A stretch of DNA of 64,000 bases from Streptomyces sp. NBC_00539. GTDB lineage: Bacteria; Actinomycetota; Actinomycetes; Streptomycetales; Streptomycetaceae. Both the position numbers and the translations under genes were made by a program. Shown piece after piece: positions 26,744-35,648 of this stretch. Position 1 is the first letter of the stretch, and the number at the start of each line of letters is the position of its first letter. The stretch is taken from assembly GCF_036346105.1 (NCBI RefSeq), contig NZ_CP107811.1, positions 6,653,501-6,717,500 on the forward strand, written 5' to 3'. The notes under the pieces were generated by a model that ran no database searches, was not told the DNA's origin, and saw nothing but the letters and a program-made list of their open reading frames with translations.

Positions 26744-27412
26744 TCATGCCCGCAGGTACGTGAGGACGGCCAGGACCCTGCGGTGGGTCTTGTCCGTCGG
26801 AGGTAGGTCCAGCTTGGTGAGGATGTTGCCTATGTGCTTGCCGATCGCCGCTTCGGAGACCACCAGCTGCTTGGCGATCGCGCCGTTGGACCTGCCTTCG
26901 GCGATGAGTGCCAGCACCTCTCGTTCGCGCGGGGTGAGCTGTTCCAACGGGTCGCGGCGGCGGCGCAGCAACTGGCGCACCACTTCGGGGTCGACCACCG
27001 TCCCGCCGTCCGCCACCTCGTGCAGCGCTTCGACGAAGTCCTCGACCTGGCCGACCCGGTCCTTGAGCAGGTAGCCGACGCCTGATCCGTCGCCCGAGTC
27101 GAGGAGTTCGGCGGCGTACGCCCGATGCACGTACTGACTGAGGACCAGGACCGGGAGTGCGGGGCGCTGCTCGCGCAGCCGCACTGCCGCGTGCAGCCCC
27201 TCGTCCTGGAAGCCGGGCGGCATGCGTACATCCGTCACCACGATGTCGGGTGCCTGCTGTTCGACCGCTGCGACCAGTGCTTGCGCGTCCCCGACGGCCG
27301 ACACCACCTCGTGGCCGCAGCGGCTGAGCAGGCCGATGAGCCCCTCCCGCAGCAGCACGCTGTCTTCGGCGAGAACTACGCGGAGCGGTCGGCCGCCATG
27401 GTCAACTCGCAA
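26744..27412 (-). CDS. NarL/LuxR-type response regulator
   Basis: The 222-residue protein has a receiver domain with acidic residues AEDS near 15-18, the phosphoacceptor aspartate in VVTDVRMPP near residue 60 and the conserved lysine in YLLKD, followed by a LuxR-type helix-turn-helix (LTPREREVLALIAEGRSNGA). Its start lies inside the 3' end of the histidine kinase gene (37-bp overlap), so the two are coupled. The pair is divergent from an ABC exporter operon that it probably controls. Confidence 0.95.
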   Translation of the reverse strand: MRVDHGGRPLRVVLAEDSVLLREGLIGLLSRCGHEVVSAVGDAQALVAAVEQQAPDIVVTDVRMPPGFQDEGLHAAVRLREQRPALPVLVLSQYVHRAYAAELLDSGDGSGVGYLLKDRVGQVEDFVEALHEVADGGTVVDPEVVRQLLRRRRDPLEQLTPREREVLALIAEGRSNGAIAKQLVVSEAAIGKHIGNILTKLDLPPTDKTHRRVLAVLTYLRA

Positions 27413-28680
27413 GGAAACTCCACACGCAACAGAGTAGGTCCACCCGGCGGACTGGTCAGGGCAAGTCTGCCATCCAGGACGGACACCCGGTCCGCGAGAC
27501 CGGTGAGGCCGCTGCCTGCCGAGGCGTCTGCGCCGCCGCAGCCGTCATCGCGTACCTCAAGGAACAGGCGTCCGGCGCGATGACCTCCGCCCACCTGCGC
27601 GCAGTCGGCCCCGCTGTGCTTGGCGACGTTTGCCAGCGCCTCGCGGACCACGAAATACGCTGCGGACTCGACAGCCCGGGGTGGCCGGCCCGACAGTTCG
27701 AGGGCGACGTCGACGGGGACCACGCAGCGGTCGGCAGCGTCGGCGACCGCAGCGGGAAGGCCGTAGTCCGTGAGGACCTTGGGATGGATGCCGTGGATGA
27801 GCTCGCGCAGTTCGGCGAGCACCTTGCCCGCCTCCTCCTGGGCCCTGGTGAGCTGGTCGGCGAGCGGGCCGGGCGGGGCGTCGAGGCGGGCCAGCCCGAG
27901 GGCCATCGTCAGTGCCACGAGGCGCTGTTGGGCGCCGTCGTGCAGATCGCGCTCGATACGGCGCCGCTCGGCCTCGAAGGCTTCGACCAACCGGACGCGG
28001 GAGCGACCCAGTTCGACCACCTCGGCGTCGAGCTCGCCCTCGCGGGAGGCGATCAGCAGCCGGGCCAGCTCGGCGCGGGCGCCCGCCGTGACGCCGAGCA
28101 CGTAAGCGCCCAGACCCGTCAGGAGCAGGCCCAGTACGGCGACGCCGAACGCGGTTGGCCAGGTGGTGACCGTCCACAGCTTGAGCACCTTCGCCTCGTG
28201 ACCGTCGCCGACCGTGGCCATCAGCAGCGGGGTGGCAACCACGGACAGGGGGAAGAGCAGGGCGACCGTGAGGGCCAGGGCGTCGATCGGCCACAGCAGC
28301 CCGGCGAACAGCACGGCGTACCCGAGCTCCCGCCAGGTCCCCGGTTCGCGAATCCGGGTGGTCAGCCAGGCCCACAGTCCCGGTGTGGCGGGCACTTGGT
28401 GCCGGCCGGCCACCGGATCGCGGTGGACCAGGCGCAGTCTGCGCCGCTCCACCTCGGCCACCGGGATGCCGATGAGGCAGACCAGGACGAGCAGTGGCAG
28501 CCCCACCAAGACGATGGCGAGCGCACCACAGAGCGTGCCCAGCGTCACGATCACCAGCAGGGCGGCGACGCCGGTGATCGCGCCGGTCAGCAGATACGCG
28601 GCGGAGCGCCAAGGCCAGGCCGACAGCAGGAAGTTCGGCCGGGACATGGCCTGCCACACATTCCGAGGGTGCATGTGCAT
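27376..28680 (-). CDS. Sensor histidine kinase (HisKA_3 type)
   Basis: The protein has about 434 residues. Several membrane segments occupy the first 190 residues (two pairs, with a proline-rich stretch between). The HisKA_3 dimerisation helix follows, with the phosphorylated histidine in ERDLHDGAQQRLVAL, then an HATPase domain with REALANVAKHSG and GSGLTGLADRV. There is no large extracellular sensor, so it probably senses in or at the membrane, as antibiotic- and envelope-stress kinases do. The ATG at 28680 is one of several close in-frame starts. Partner of the response regulator just downstream. Confidence 0.92.
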   Translation of the reverse strand: MHMHPRNVWQAMSRPNFLLSAWPWRSAAYLLTGAITGVAALLVIVTLGTLCGALAIVLVGLPLLVLVCLIGIPVAEVERRRLRLVHRDPVAGRHQVPATPGLWAWLTTRIREPGTWRELGYAVLFAGLLWPIDALALTVALLFPLSVVATPLLMATVGDGHEAKVLKLWTVTTWPTAFGVAVLGLLLTGLGAYVLGVTAGARAELARLLIASREGELDAEVVELGRSRVRLVEAFEAERRRIERDLHDGAQQRLVALTMALGLARLDAPPGPLADQLTRAQEEAGKVLAELRELIHGIHPKVLTDYGLPAAVADAADRCVVPVDVALELSGRPPRAVESAAYFVVREALANVAKHSGADCAQVGGGHRAGRLFLEVRDDGCGGADASAGSGLTGLADRVSVLDGRLALTSPPGGPTLLRVEFPCELTMAADRSA

Positions 28681-28695
28681 GACCGTAAGTGGCCC

Positions 28696-28753
28696 CACCG
28701 GTCCGGTGCCATCGGTCCAGGGTCCCTATCGGGGGTAGGCCTGGCACTACCCC
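28696..28753. promoter_or_regulatory. Dyads between the two-component and ABC operons
   Basis: Two dyads lie in the divergent gap: CACCGGTCCGGTG (28696-28708) close to the kinase start, and GGGGTAG-N8-CTACCCC (28732-28753) in mid-gap. The second has the spacing of a NarL-type response-regulator site and is the better candidate for controlling the exporter. Confidence 0.5.
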
Positions 28754-28845
28754 AAGTCTCGTTCGGGCCGTACTGCGCTACCCGGGGCTTCCGCGGTTTC
28801 GTGGAGGAAGCAACGAGCCCGGGAGAAGGCACTGGTGGGGAACAG

Positions 28846-29601
28846 ATGACCAAGGAAGCAATCCGAACCAATGACGCGATCCGATTGCACTCGGTAACGC
28901 GGCGGTACGGCACGGGCGGTGCGTCCGTCACCGCCCTGAACGAGGTAACGCTGGCCTTCCAGAGGGGGACCTTCACCGCCGTGATGGGCCCGTCGGGGTC
29001 CGGCAAGTCGACCCTGCTGCAGTGCGCCGCAGGCCTGGACCGGCCCACGTCGGGCTCGGTCACCTTGGGTGACACCGAGCTGACCAGGCTGAACGAGACC
29101 AAGCTGACCCTGCTGCGCCGTGAGCGCATCGGCTTCGTGTTCCAGGCGTTCAACCTGCTGCCCTCGCTGACCGCCGAGCAGAACGTGGCCCTGCCGCTGC
29201 GGCTGGCCGGCCGCCGTCCGAAGAAGCGCCAGGTGCGTGAGGTGCTCGAACAGGTCGGACTCGGCGACCGGGCGCGGCACCGGCCGACGGAGATGTCCGG
29301 TGGTCAGCAGCAACGGGTCGCTCTGGCCCGCGCCCTGATCACCCGCCCCGAAGTGCTGTTCGGCGACGAGCCGACCGGCGCGCTCGACTCGCAGACCAGC
29401 GGTGAGGTGCTGACCCTGCTGCGCGGCATGGTCGACCGGGACGGCCAGACGATCATCATGGTCACCCACGACCCCGTGGCCGCCTCCTACGCCGACCGCG
29501 TGGTCTTCCTCGTCGACGGCCGTGTCAACGACGAGTTGATCGGCGTCTCCGCCGAGGACATCGCGGCTCGCATGACCACGCTGGAGGCGGTGTCGTGCTG
29601 A
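28846..29601 (+). CDS. ABC transporter ATP-binding protein
   Basis: The 251-residue ATPase has Walker A GPSGSGKST, a Q-loop in FVFQAFNLLPSLT, the signature SGGQQQRVALARAL and Walker B VLFGDEPTGALD, followed by the H-loop VTHDP. It is of the LolD/MacB/FtsE type that pairs with FtsX-like permeases. The ATG at 28846 follows GGTGGGG. Its last codons overlap the permease gene by 7 bp. The operon is divergent from a histidine kinase/response regulator pair, as in many antimicrobial-peptide or envelope-stress exporters. Confidence 0.96.
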   Translation: MTKEAIRTNDAIRLHSVTRRYGTGGASVTALNEVTLAFQRGTFTAVMGPSGSGKSTLLQCAAGLDRPTSGSVTLGDTELTRLNETKLTLLRRERIGFVFQAFNLLPSLTAEQNVALPLRLAGRRPKKRQVREVLEQVGLGDRARHRPTEMSGGQQQRVALARALITRPEVLFGDEPTGALDSQTSGEVLTLLRGMVDRDGQTIIMVTHDPVAASYADRVVFLVDGRVNDELIGVSAEDIAARMTTLEAVSC

Positions 29602-32051
29602 GCACCACCCTGCACACCCTACGCACCCGCTGGGTGACCTTCGTGGCCAGTTTCGTTGCTCTTTCCCTGGGCGTGGCGCTGATCGCCGTCATGGGGCTGG
29701 CCCTGGCGTCCTCGCTGGACGCTCCCGACCGAGGGCCGGAGCGGTTCGCCGCCGCGCCGGTCGTCGTCAAGGGCCAGGACAGCCTCGAGGTTTCCACCTC
29801 GATCGGCGACCGCACCCACAAGCTCGCGCAGCCGCGAGCCGTGCCCGACGACGCCGTCGCGAAGCTGCGCGCCCTCGGGACCGTCGTCGAGGACCGGTCG
29901 TTCGCCGTGCGGGCCGAGGGTGGGCCCGCCGATCTGGTGGGCCACCCCTGGTCCACCGCGGCCTTCGCGCCGTACGGGCTCACCGCGGGACGCGGGCCCC
30001 GGGCCGCGGACGAGGTCGTCGTCAGCGGTGACTGGGCCCGTCCGGGCGCCCGGGTGCGGACCGACGGCGGCACGCTGCGCGTCGTCGGCACCGCGGCCGG
30101 GCTCGGCTTCGAGAACGCCGTGTTCTACACCGATACCCGCGCTGCCGAACTGTCGCCGCGCAGCCTCCAGCTCGTGGTCGACGCCGATGCGGCGGCCGTG
30201 CGCGAGGCGGTGCGCGGCAGCGAAGGCGTCCAGGTCCTCACCGGGGGCGCGCGCCGGTATGCCGATGCCGACCCCGACCGGGACAGCGAGGCCCTCACCG
30301 CGATGAACGCCATGTTCGGCACGGCCGGCGGCGTCACCGGGTTCGTGTCGGTGTTCGTGGTGTCCTCGACCTTCGCGTTCGCAGTGGCCCAGCGGCGCCG
30401 CGAGTTCGGGCTGCTGCGCACCGCCGGGGCGACCCCGGGCCAGATCCGGCGCATGGTCGTCTCCGAGGCGCTCGCGGTCGGTGCGCTCGCCTCGGCCGCC
30501 GGCTGTGTGCTCGGTTCCTACGGGGCTCCCGCGCTCGCCGCGTGGGCGGTCCACGAGAGTCTTGCGCCCCGCTGGTTCACCATCGGCGACTACACCTGGC
30601 CGTACCACATGGCGTTCTGGACGGGCCTGCTCGTGGCCTTGTGCGGCGTGCTGGCCGCATCCTGGCGGGCGGGGCGCACCGGCCCCGCCGAGTCACTGCG
30701 CGAGGCGTCGGTCGACACCCGGCCCATGACACGGGGCCGCTGGCTGTTCGGCGCGGCCCTGCTGATCACCGCCGCGGTGACGCTGGTACTGGCCCTGGTG
30801 ACGCAACCGGGCGACCTGCTGCAGCGCAAGACCTACGTGAGCCGGCCGATGCTGCTGATCACAGCCGTCGCGCTGCTCGCGCCGGTGCTGGCAGGGCCAC
30901 TGGCCCGGCTGATCGCCTGGGCCCCCGCCCAACTGCCGGGGGCGACCGGGATGCTGGTACGGGAGAACGCCGCTGCCGGGGTGCGCCGCACCGCAGCCGT
31001 CGCGGCGCCGGTGTTGGTCACGGTCGCGCTGGCGGGCTCACTGCTGGGCGCCACCGCGACCCTCAACGAGGCGAAGGCCGCTGAGGTGCGCGAGCGGACT
31101 GCCGCCGACTTCGTGGTCACTCCGGCGGGCAGAGCCGGCTTCGACGAGGCGACGCTGCGGCGGCTTCGGGCCGTGTCCGGTGCCGAGGTCTCGGCGAGCT
31201 CGTCGAGCGCCGTGTACACCCTGGAGGACGGTGTGTCGCTCATCAGGTCCGAGGCCAGAGCCGTCGAGCCGGAACCGCTCGCGGCAACGGCTCGTCTCCC
31301 GCTCGCCGCGGGGAAGGCGGGCGATCTGGACGACGACTCGATCATCGTCAACGAGGAGTGGGAGAAGCACACCGTGGGAGAGCGGGTGGACGTGTGGCTC
31401 GGCGACGGCACGAGGAAGTCCCTGAAGATCGCTGCGGTCATGACCATCGGCACCGGCAACAACGGCGTCTACGTCACCCCGCGCAACGCCGCCGAGGCGG
31501 TCGTCGACCGGGTCGATGTACGCCTCGCGGACGGCGCCGGTACGGCCACCGTCGCCGCCGGTCTGCGTCAGGCGGTACGTGCCTCGGGCGGGGAAGTGCT
31601 CACCAGGGACGCCTGGGTGCGGGCGACGTACCCCGAGACCAACCGGACGACCCGGATGGGCTTCTTCCTGGTCCTCGGGATCGCGCTCTTCTACGCCGGC
31701 ATCTCGCTGGCCAACACGATGGTCATGGCGACCTCCGACCGGGTCCGCGAGCTGGCCGTGCTGCGGCTGGCCGGCGCCACCCGGTGGCAGGTGCTGTGGC
31801 TGGTGGGCGCCGAGGCGCTGATGGTGGTCATCGTCGGCGGTTTGCTGGGAGCGCTGGTCGCCGGGCTCAACTTGATGGGCATGTGGAGCGCCCTGGGCCT
31901 GCTCTCGGTGCGGACGCCCATCGAGATCCCGTGGGCGACGCTCGCGGCGGCCCTGGGCGCCTGCGCGGTCCTAGCCGTGATCTCGGCGGTCGCTCCGGCC
32001 GGCCTCTTCCTGCGTCACAAGGCGGTGCAGCTGGCCGGAGTGCGCGAGTGA
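29595..32051 (+). CDS. FtsX-family ABC permease
   Basis: The 818-residue membrane protein has two FtsX-like domains. An N-terminal helix is followed by an extracytoplasmic domain, three or so membrane segments around residues 240-370, further helices near 390-500, a second extracytoplasmic domain, and the final FtsX helices from about 680 (FFLVLGIALFYAGISLANTM). It overlaps the ATPase gene by 7 bp. Such ten-helix permeases export lipids, peptides or antibiotics, or act as mechanotransducers. The two-component system next door suggests inducible efflux or stress relief. Confidence 0.94.
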   Translation: MLSTTLHTLRTRWVTFVASFVALSLGVALIAVMGLALASSLDAPDRGPERFAAAPVVVKGQDSLEVSTSIGDRTHKLAQPRAVPDDAVAKLRALGTVVEDRSFAVRAEGGPADLVGHPWSTAAFAPYGLTAGRGPRAADEVVVSGDWARPGARVRTDGGTLRVVGTAAGLGFENAVFYTDTRAAELSPRSLQLVVDADAAAVREAVRGSEGVQVLTGGARRYADADPDRDSEALTAMNAMFGTAGGVTGFVSVFVVSSTFAFAVAQRRREFGLLRTAGATPGQIRRMVVSEALAVGALASAAGCVLGSYGAPALAAWAVHESLAPRWFTIGDYTWPYHMAFWTGLLVALCGVLAASWRAGRTGPAESLREASVDTRPMTRGRWLFGAALLITAAVTLVLALVTQPGDLLQRKTYVSRPMLLITAVALLAPVLAGPLARLIAWAPAQLPGATGMLVRENAAAGVRRTAAVAAPVLVTVALAGSLLGATATLNEAKAAEVRERTAADFVVTPAGRAGFDEATLRRLRAVSGAEVSASSSSAVYTLEDGVSLIRSEARAVEPEPLAATARLPLAAGKAGDLDDDSIIVNEEWEKHTVGERVDVWLGDGTRKSLKIAAVMTIGTGNNGVYVTPRNAAEAVVDRVDVRLADGAGTATVAAGLRQAVRASGGEVLTRDAWVRATYPETNRTTRMGFFLVLGIALFYAGISLANTMVMATSDRVRELAVLRLAGATRWQVLWLVGAEALMVVIVGGLLGALVAGLNLMGMWSALGLLSVRTPIEIPWATLAAALGACAVLAVISAVAPAGLFLRHKAVQLAGVRE

Positions 32052-32158
32052 CGTCTGCTCCGGCGCCGGCTCGCCCGGATGCACACCTCGTGGATCACAG
32101 GCCCAGGGATCCTTCCCGTTGGCGGGAGGGAGCATCGGACCCCGTCCCGACCGGATGA

Positions 32159-32498
32159 TCACGTGACCTCTGACGGATGGCGCTCCTGGTGAGGGCCGGC
32201 CTGCGCGGCGCTCGGGTGGGACGGGTTCCAGAGACGGTCGGCTTCGCCACGGACGAGGTGGTCCTCGTAGATCCGCACTTTGTACCGCATCACGTCCAAC
32301 GCTTCCTGCAACTCCTGGATCTGCGCCTCCACGTGGTTGACGTGCCGGCGCAGCAACTCCAGCCGATCGCGTTCGGTGCCCGGTCCCTGGCGGGCCAGTT
32401 CGACGTACTGACGGATCGTCGCCAGCGGCATACCGGAAGAGCGCAGCTTCGTGCAGATCCCCAGCCACTCCACGTCTTTCACCGATGCTCAGGTCCAT
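32159..32498 (-). pseudogene. MerR-family regulator with an internal deletion
   Basis: A normal start is present: MDLSIGE from the ATG at 32498, with GAGGGGAG upstream. The frame then shifts, and the second half of a MerR protein follows from VKDVEWLGICTKLRSSGMPLA through the dimerisation helix ending YEDHLVRGEADRLW. About 55-60 residues covering the helix-turn-helix and first wing are missing at the junction near 32477-32482. Without them it cannot bind DNA normally. It is divergent from an SDR gene with a promoter in the gap. Confidence 0.72.
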
Positions 32499-32518
32499 GA
32501 GCGACTCCCCTCGTGCAG

Positions 32519-32547
32519 TTGATCTAGACCCGACTCTAGGTTCTAAC
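32519..32547 (+). promoter_or_regulatory. Probable promoter of the SDR gene
   Basis: TTGATC (32519-32524) and TCTAAC (32542-32547) are separated by 17 bp, with CTAGA-N6-TCTAG lying in and beside the spacer. A dyad in the spacer is where a MerR protein would bind; the adjacent MerR gene is broken. Confidence 0.45.
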
Positions 32548-32588
32548 GTCGAGCTGTTGCCCAACCGGGTGATCAGGAAAGGGAGAAC

Positions 32589-33416
32589 ATGAGCGTGTGG
32601 TTTGTCACCGGTGCATCGCGCGGGCTCGGCGCGGAGATCACCCGCGAGGCGCTGGACCGAGGGCACAGCGTCATCGCCACGGCGAGGGATGTGTCGTCGG
32701 TTCTCGATGCGTACCCGAACAAGCCGGCCGGACTGTTGGCCTTGAGCGCGGACGTGACCGACGAGAGCCGGCTGACCGCTGCGGTGCGAGCCGGCCTGGC
32801 GGAGTTCGGTCGGATCGACATCGTGGTGAACAACGCCGGTTACGGCCTCGTGGGCGCCGTCGAGGAGGTCTCCGATCAGGCAGCCCGGGCTCTCTTCGAC
32901 GTCAACGTGTTCGGTGTGCTGAACACGCTGCGCGCCACCCTGCCGACGCTTCGCGCCCAGCGATCCGGACATGTCCTGAACATCGGCTCTGTGGGCGGCT
33001 TCGCCACCGCTCCGGGCGTGGGTCTCTACGGCGCGTCGAAATTCGCCCTCGAGGGCATCTCCGAGGCGCTTCACGGCGAGCTCGCACCGCTCGGCGTCCG
33101 CGTCACGATCGTGGAGCCGGGCGGCTTTCGTACCGACTTCCTCAACAGCGCGAGCCTGCAGGTCGAACCGGCCTCGATCGCCGACTACGTCACCGGCGCG
33201 GGACCGGTGCGCGAGGCCTTGGCCCGGAACGACGGCCGCCAGCCGGGAGATCCGGCGAAGGCAGCGAAGGCCATCGTGGACGTCACCGAGGCCGCGGAGC
33301 CGCCGCTGCGCCTGCAGTTGGGCGCGGATGCGGTCGACCGCGTCGAGGCGAAGCTGGACCTCGTGCGACGTGAACTCGACGGATGGCGCCCCGTAGCGCT
33401 GTCCACCGGCATCTGA
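32589..33416 (+). CDS. Short-chain dehydrogenase/reductase
   Basis: This 275-residue SDR has the cofactor motif TGASRGLG, the NNAG motif in VVNNAGYGLVGA, and the catalytic Ser/Tyr/Lys (S in IGSVGGF, then YGASKFALEG). It is of the classical NADP type, often annotated as an oxidoreductase acting on small carbonyls. Divergent from a MerR pseudogene, it has probably lost its local regulator. It is followed by the MFS/TetR unit in the same direction. Confidence 0.94.
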   Translation: MSVWFVTGASRGLGAEITREALDRGHSVIATARDVSSVLDAYPNKPAGLLALSADVTDESRLTAAVRAGLAEFGRIDIVVNNAGYGLVGAVEEVSDQAARALFDVNVFGVLNTLRATLPTLRAQRSGHVLNIGSVGGFATAPGVGLYGASKFALEGISEALHGELAPLGVRVTIVEPGGFRTDFLNSASLQVEPASIADYVTGAGPVREALARNDGRQPGDPAKAAKAIVDVTEAAEPPLRLQLGADAVDRVEAKLDLVRRELDGWRPVALSTGI

Positions 33417-33444
33417 GCCATCGCAGCCGGCGAACCGCATTGCG

Positions 33445-33485
33445 AGGTGAACGACGTTCACCTACCGTGGTGAACGTCATTCACC
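33445..33485. promoter_or_regulatory. Twin TetR-type operators upstream of an MFS gene
   Basis: AGGTGAACGACGTTCACCT (33445-33463) is a perfect 9-1-9 palindrome, and GGTGAA-N5-TTCACC (33469-33485) is a second copy of the same site. Centres are 23 bp apart. They lie just upstream of the MFS start and are the likely binding sites of the TetR protein encoded at the end of the same unit. Confidence 0.82.
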
Positions 33486-33502
33486 TTCAAGGGGGTTTCG
33501 CG

Positions 33503-35095
33503 GTGTCCACTGATTCGCCGTCCCCATCCCCGTCCGCGTCCCCATCCCCGACCGCCGCTCGCCGCGTCATGGCCGTTCTGGCAGCAGGGGGCATCGTCAC
33601 CACGCTGGTGCAGACCGCCGTCGTGCCGCTGCTGCCGCAGTTGCCCCGCCTGACCGGCGCGGCGCCGGTCGATGTCGGGTGGGTGGTCACGCTCACGTTG
33701 CTGACCGGGGCGGTCGCGACGCCGTTGCTGGGCCGGGCCGGGGACATGTACGGCAAGCGGCGGATGTTGTTGGTCGCGCTCGGTGCCCTCGCCGTCGGGT
33801 CGCTGGTGTGCTCGTTCGCCTCCACCCTCCCTTGGCTTTTGGCCGGCCGTGGGCTGCAGGGGGTGGGGGCCGCGGTGGTGCCGCTGTCGATCAGCTTCCT
33901 GCGGGCCGTGCTGCCGCCGCATCGGACGGGTTCGTCGGTTGCGCTGATGAGTTCGACGGTGGGGATCGGTGCTGCTCTCGGTCTGCCACTGGCCGCGCTG
34001 CTGGTGCAGTTCGCGGACTGGCATGCGATGTTCTGGGCGATGACCGTGCTCTCGGCGGCGGTGCTCGTGCCGGCGTGGTGGGTGCTGCGGGAGGAGCCGG
34101 TTCGGTCGCCGGGGCGGTTCGACCTGGTCGGGGCGTGCGGGCTGAGTGCGGGGCTGGTGCTTGTGCTGCTGGCGTTGTCCAAGGCGGGTGAGTGGGGGTG
34201 GGGCAGTCGGCGGGTTCTGGGTCTGTCGGGGGCGGCGCTGCTGATCCTGGCGGGGTGGACCGTCCAGCAGCGCCGGGTGGCGCGGCCGCTGGTGGACGTG
34301 CGGCTCGCGATGCGTCCGGCGGTTCTGCTGCCGCATGTGGCCGCGTTGTTGGCCGGGTTCGCGTTCTACGCCAACTCCCTCGTCACCGCGCAGCTGATCC
34401 AGACCCCTCGGGTCACCGGGTACGGTCTGGGTCTCTCGGTGGTGGCGGCGGGTGCGTGCCTGCTGCCCAGCGGTGTGATCATGGTGCTGTGCGCTTCCTT
34501 GTCCGCCCGACTGTCCGCCGCCCGTGGGGCCAAGGCCACGCTGACCCTGGGCACGGTGGTCATCGCGGCCGGGTATGGGCTGCGCTTCGCCGACAGTCGG
34601 CAGCTGTGGACGGTCATCGCCGGTGCGGCCGTGGTATCGGTCGGCACGGCGCTCGCCTACTCCGCGCTGCCCATGCTGATCATGCGGGCGGTGCCGCTGG
34701 AGCAGACCGCCGCGGCGAACGGCCTCAACGTCCTCATGCGCACCATCGGCCAGGCCCTGTGCAGCGCGGTGGTCGCCACCGTGCTGGCGCAGCACACCCG
34801 CGTGTTCGCCGGCGCGCCGGGCGTGGCCGTGGCGGCGCCTACCCTGGGCGGGTACCGCGTGGCCTTCGCCGTGGCGGGGGCGGTCGCGTTGCTGGCCTGT
34901 GCGGCCGCCCGCCTCATCCCGCGCCAGCCGCGACCCGCGCCGTCCCCCCTCCAGGAGGCTGAACACGATGCCCGGCCCGAGCTCCGCCTCCCGCCGCAGC
35001 GGCCGCCCGCGAACGACGTCCAAGAACCCGCCGGCACCGGTGCCGGTGCCGCCGACGCCCGGCCCGGCACCGGACCGGGCGCCACGACCGCGTGA
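33503..35095 (+). CDS. MFS efflux transporter
   Basis: The 530-residue protein has 14 probable membrane segments, as in DHA2-type drug pumps, with the cytoplasmic loop motif GRAGDMYGKRRM between helices 2 and 3 and GRGLQGVGAAVVPLS in helix 4/5. Its first 20 residues are Ser/Pro-rich. GTG at 33503 follows AAGGGGG. The C-terminal 45 residues overlap the TetR gene out of frame and look like read-on sequence. Twin palindromes upstream imply repression by that TetR protein. Confidence 0.93.
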   Translation: MSTDSPSPSPSASPSPTAARRVMAVLAAGGIVTTLVQTAVVPLLPQLPRLTGAAPVDVGWVVTLTLLTGAVATPLLGRAGDMYGKRRMLLVALGALAVGSLVCSFASTLPWLLAGRGLQGVGAAVVPLSISFLRAVLPPHRTGSSVALMSSTVGIGAALGLPLAALLVQFADWHAMFWAMTVLSAAVLVPAWWVLREEPVRSPGRFDLVGACGLSAGLVLVLLALSKAGEWGWGSRRVLGLSGAALLILAGWTVQQRRVARPLVDVRLAMRPAVLLPHVAALLAGFAFYANSLVTAQLIQTPRVTGYGLGLSVVAAGACLLPSGVIMVLCASLSARLSAARGAKATLTLGTVVIAAGYGLRFADSRQLWTVIAGAAVVSVGTALAYSALPMLIMRAVPLEQTAAANGLNVLMRTIGQALCSAVVATVLAQHTRVFAGAPGVAVAAPTLGGYRVAFAVAGAVALLACAAARLIPRQPRPAPSPLQEAEHDARPELRLPPQRPPANDVQEPAGTGAGAADARPGTGPGATTA

Positions 35096-35648
35096 CGCCG
35101 ACGCGCGGCGGGCGGAGATCCTCGCCGCCGCCCGGCGTGCGTTCGCGCGCCATGCCTACGCCGACACGACCATCGCCGCCATCGCCGATGACGCGGGCGT
35201 CAGCCCGGCGCTCGTGATGAAGTACTACGGCTCCAAGGAGCAGCTGTTCAACGAGGTCTTCACCTTTGACGCCGACGCCACCGCCCTGTTCGACGCCCCC
35301 TTGGACGGCCTCGCCCGGCACATGGTCCTGCACCTGCTCGCCACCCAGCGCGGCCAGACCCGCGACCCGATCCTGCGCATCGCCTTCTCACGTCACCACC
35401 TGGAACTCGGCGGACAGGCCCGGGCCAACTTCCGCACGCAGGTCATCGACGCCCTCGCCGCCCGACTCCCCGGGCCGGACGCCGCGCTGCGAGCGGAACT
35501 GGCCATCGGCGTGCTGCTCGGCCTCGGGGCCCTGTACGCGACCGTCCAGGCCGACCGGTTGACGAGCCTTGCCCCCGACGAAGTGGCCGATCTGTACGTC
35601 CCACTCCTGCAACCCCTGCTCGACGGCGAGGCTCCGGCGCGTCGCTGA
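34968..35648 (+). CDS. TetR-family regulator overlapping the MFS gene
   Basis: The protein has 226 residues. A proline-rich tail of about 45 residues precedes the TetR helix-turn-helix (RRAEILAAARRAFARHAY, then GVSPALVMKYYGSKEQLF), and a ligand-binding C-terminal domain follows. AGGAGG before the ATG at 34968 is strong, although it lies inside the MFS coding sequence; the two genes overlap by 128 bp in different frames. It probably represses the MFS/TetR operon through the twin palindromes at 33445-33485. Confidence 0.9.
   Translation: MPGPSSASRRSGRPRTTSKNPPAPVPVPPTPGPAPDRAPRPRDADARRAEILAAARRAFARHAYADTTIAAIADDAGVSPALVMKYYGSKEQLFNEVFTFDADATALFDAPLDGLARHMVLHLLATQRGQTRDPILRIAFSRHHLELGGQARANFRTQVIDALAARLPGPDAALRAELAIGVLLGLGALYATVQADRLTSLAPDEVADLYVPLLQPLLDGEAPARR

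Noticed and set aside
27580-28845. In-frame upstream extension of the ABC ATPase across the kinase gene
   Set aside because: The ATPase begins at 28846 with a ribosome binding site; the upstream part is antisense to the kinase.
33383-33502. Upstream extension of the MFS gene to 33383
   Set aside because: It would overlap the SDR gene and the twin operators; the GTG at 33503 has a ribosome binding site and fits the family.
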